Shown one piece after another: positions 63,985 through 64,000 of a stretch of 64,000 nucleotides of DNA. Numbering within the stretch: the first letter of the stretch is position 1; every line of letters starts with the position of its first letter. The stretch is taken from assembly GCA_001898935.1 (NCBI GenBank), contig MKVT01000029.1, forward strand, positions 1-64,000. The letters are read 5' to 3'. The notes beneath the pieces are model-generated. The model had not been told where the DNA came from and ran no database searches. It saw nothing but the letters and a program-made list of their open reading frames with translations. This stretch comes from Paludibacter sp. 47-17 (GTDB lineage: Bacteria; Bacteroidota; Bacteroidia; Bacteroidales; Paludibacteraceae). The translations under genes and the position numbers were made by a program.

Positions 63985-64000
63985 ATGAAAAACTTTGATG
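63985..64000 (+). CDS. Second double-glycine peptide gene, start only
   Basis: atgaaaaactttgatg equals the start of the copy 1 peptide (MKNFD). The rest lies outside the window, so it cannot be told whether this is the same or a diverged peptide. Confidence 0.55.

Larger units (their letters stand above)
63562..64000 (+). repeat. Direct repeat copy 2 of the peptide cassette (cut by the window end)
   Basis: It starts ggcaggcggttctgttcact, parallel to 62008. Offset to copy 1 is about 1,554 at the left and 1,343 at the right, so about 211 bases are missing inside. The right 137 bases match copy 1 at 136 positions. Confidence 0.8.

Overview
The window comes from a Bacteroidota genome, most likely of the order Bacteroidales; the genus cannot be read from this sequence. 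Signs of this are SusC/SusD transport pairs, TonB receptors with N-terminal CarboxypepD_reg-like domains, type IX secretion (T9SS) C-terminal tails, a Bacteroidales-type biotin-independent-looking oxaloacetate decarboxylase/pyruvate carboxylase protein, the DUF4249, DUF4837 and DUF6427 families, and repeated promoters of the Bacteroidetes -7 type TAnnTTTG.

The left flank (1 to about 8,500) is A+T-rich and accessory. It holds a four-gene minus-strand envelope operon (lipoprotein, small beta-barrel protein, DUF4249 lipoprotein, TonB receptor). After that comes a long-armed attC-like hairpin split by a decayed group II intron, a VapBC-like toxin-antitoxin pair, a second copy of the intron 3' end, and two truncated genes joined head to head near 7,715.

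The middle (about 8,580 to 57,600) is more G+C-rich and mostly core. In order: a beta-propeller lipoprotein; a partial L-fucose catabolic operon (aldo/keto reductase, lactonase, Zn-dehydrogenase); purKE; a delta-60 repeat T9SS protein; an AcpH-like protein; a heme/siderophore-type TonB receptor; and a SusC/SusD pair followed by a Tat-exported Gfo/Idh/MocA oxidoreductase and a double DUF1080 3-keto-glycoside hydrolase. Then come the carboxylase protein, fur-purA, an AlkD-like protein, tRNA-His, lysC-lysA, a TetR regulator, the fumarate reductase/succinate dehydrogenase operon, miaB, a candidate small RNA, greA-HIT, glgB with two small neighbours, pheS, a six-gene pdxA/amidase/membrane-protein run, and an M3 peptidase. 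Many transcription units end in clear intrinsic terminators.

The right flank (57,600 to 64,000) is again A+T-rich and full of decay. It has a small membrane-protein gene and a C25 (gingipain-type) peptidase gene, each split by a one-base frameshift, then a T9SS-tailed protein, another hairpin repeat element and a degenerate pseudogene. It ends in a tandemly duplicated cassette of a small HTH regulator, a double-glycine leader peptide and a CPBP membrane protein. The second copy runs off the window and has lost its HTH segment, but keeps the promoter region at 136 of 137 identical bases. This duplicated peptide cassette, together with the intron/toxin-antitoxin/hairpin array on the left, is the best candidate for an under-described system here.
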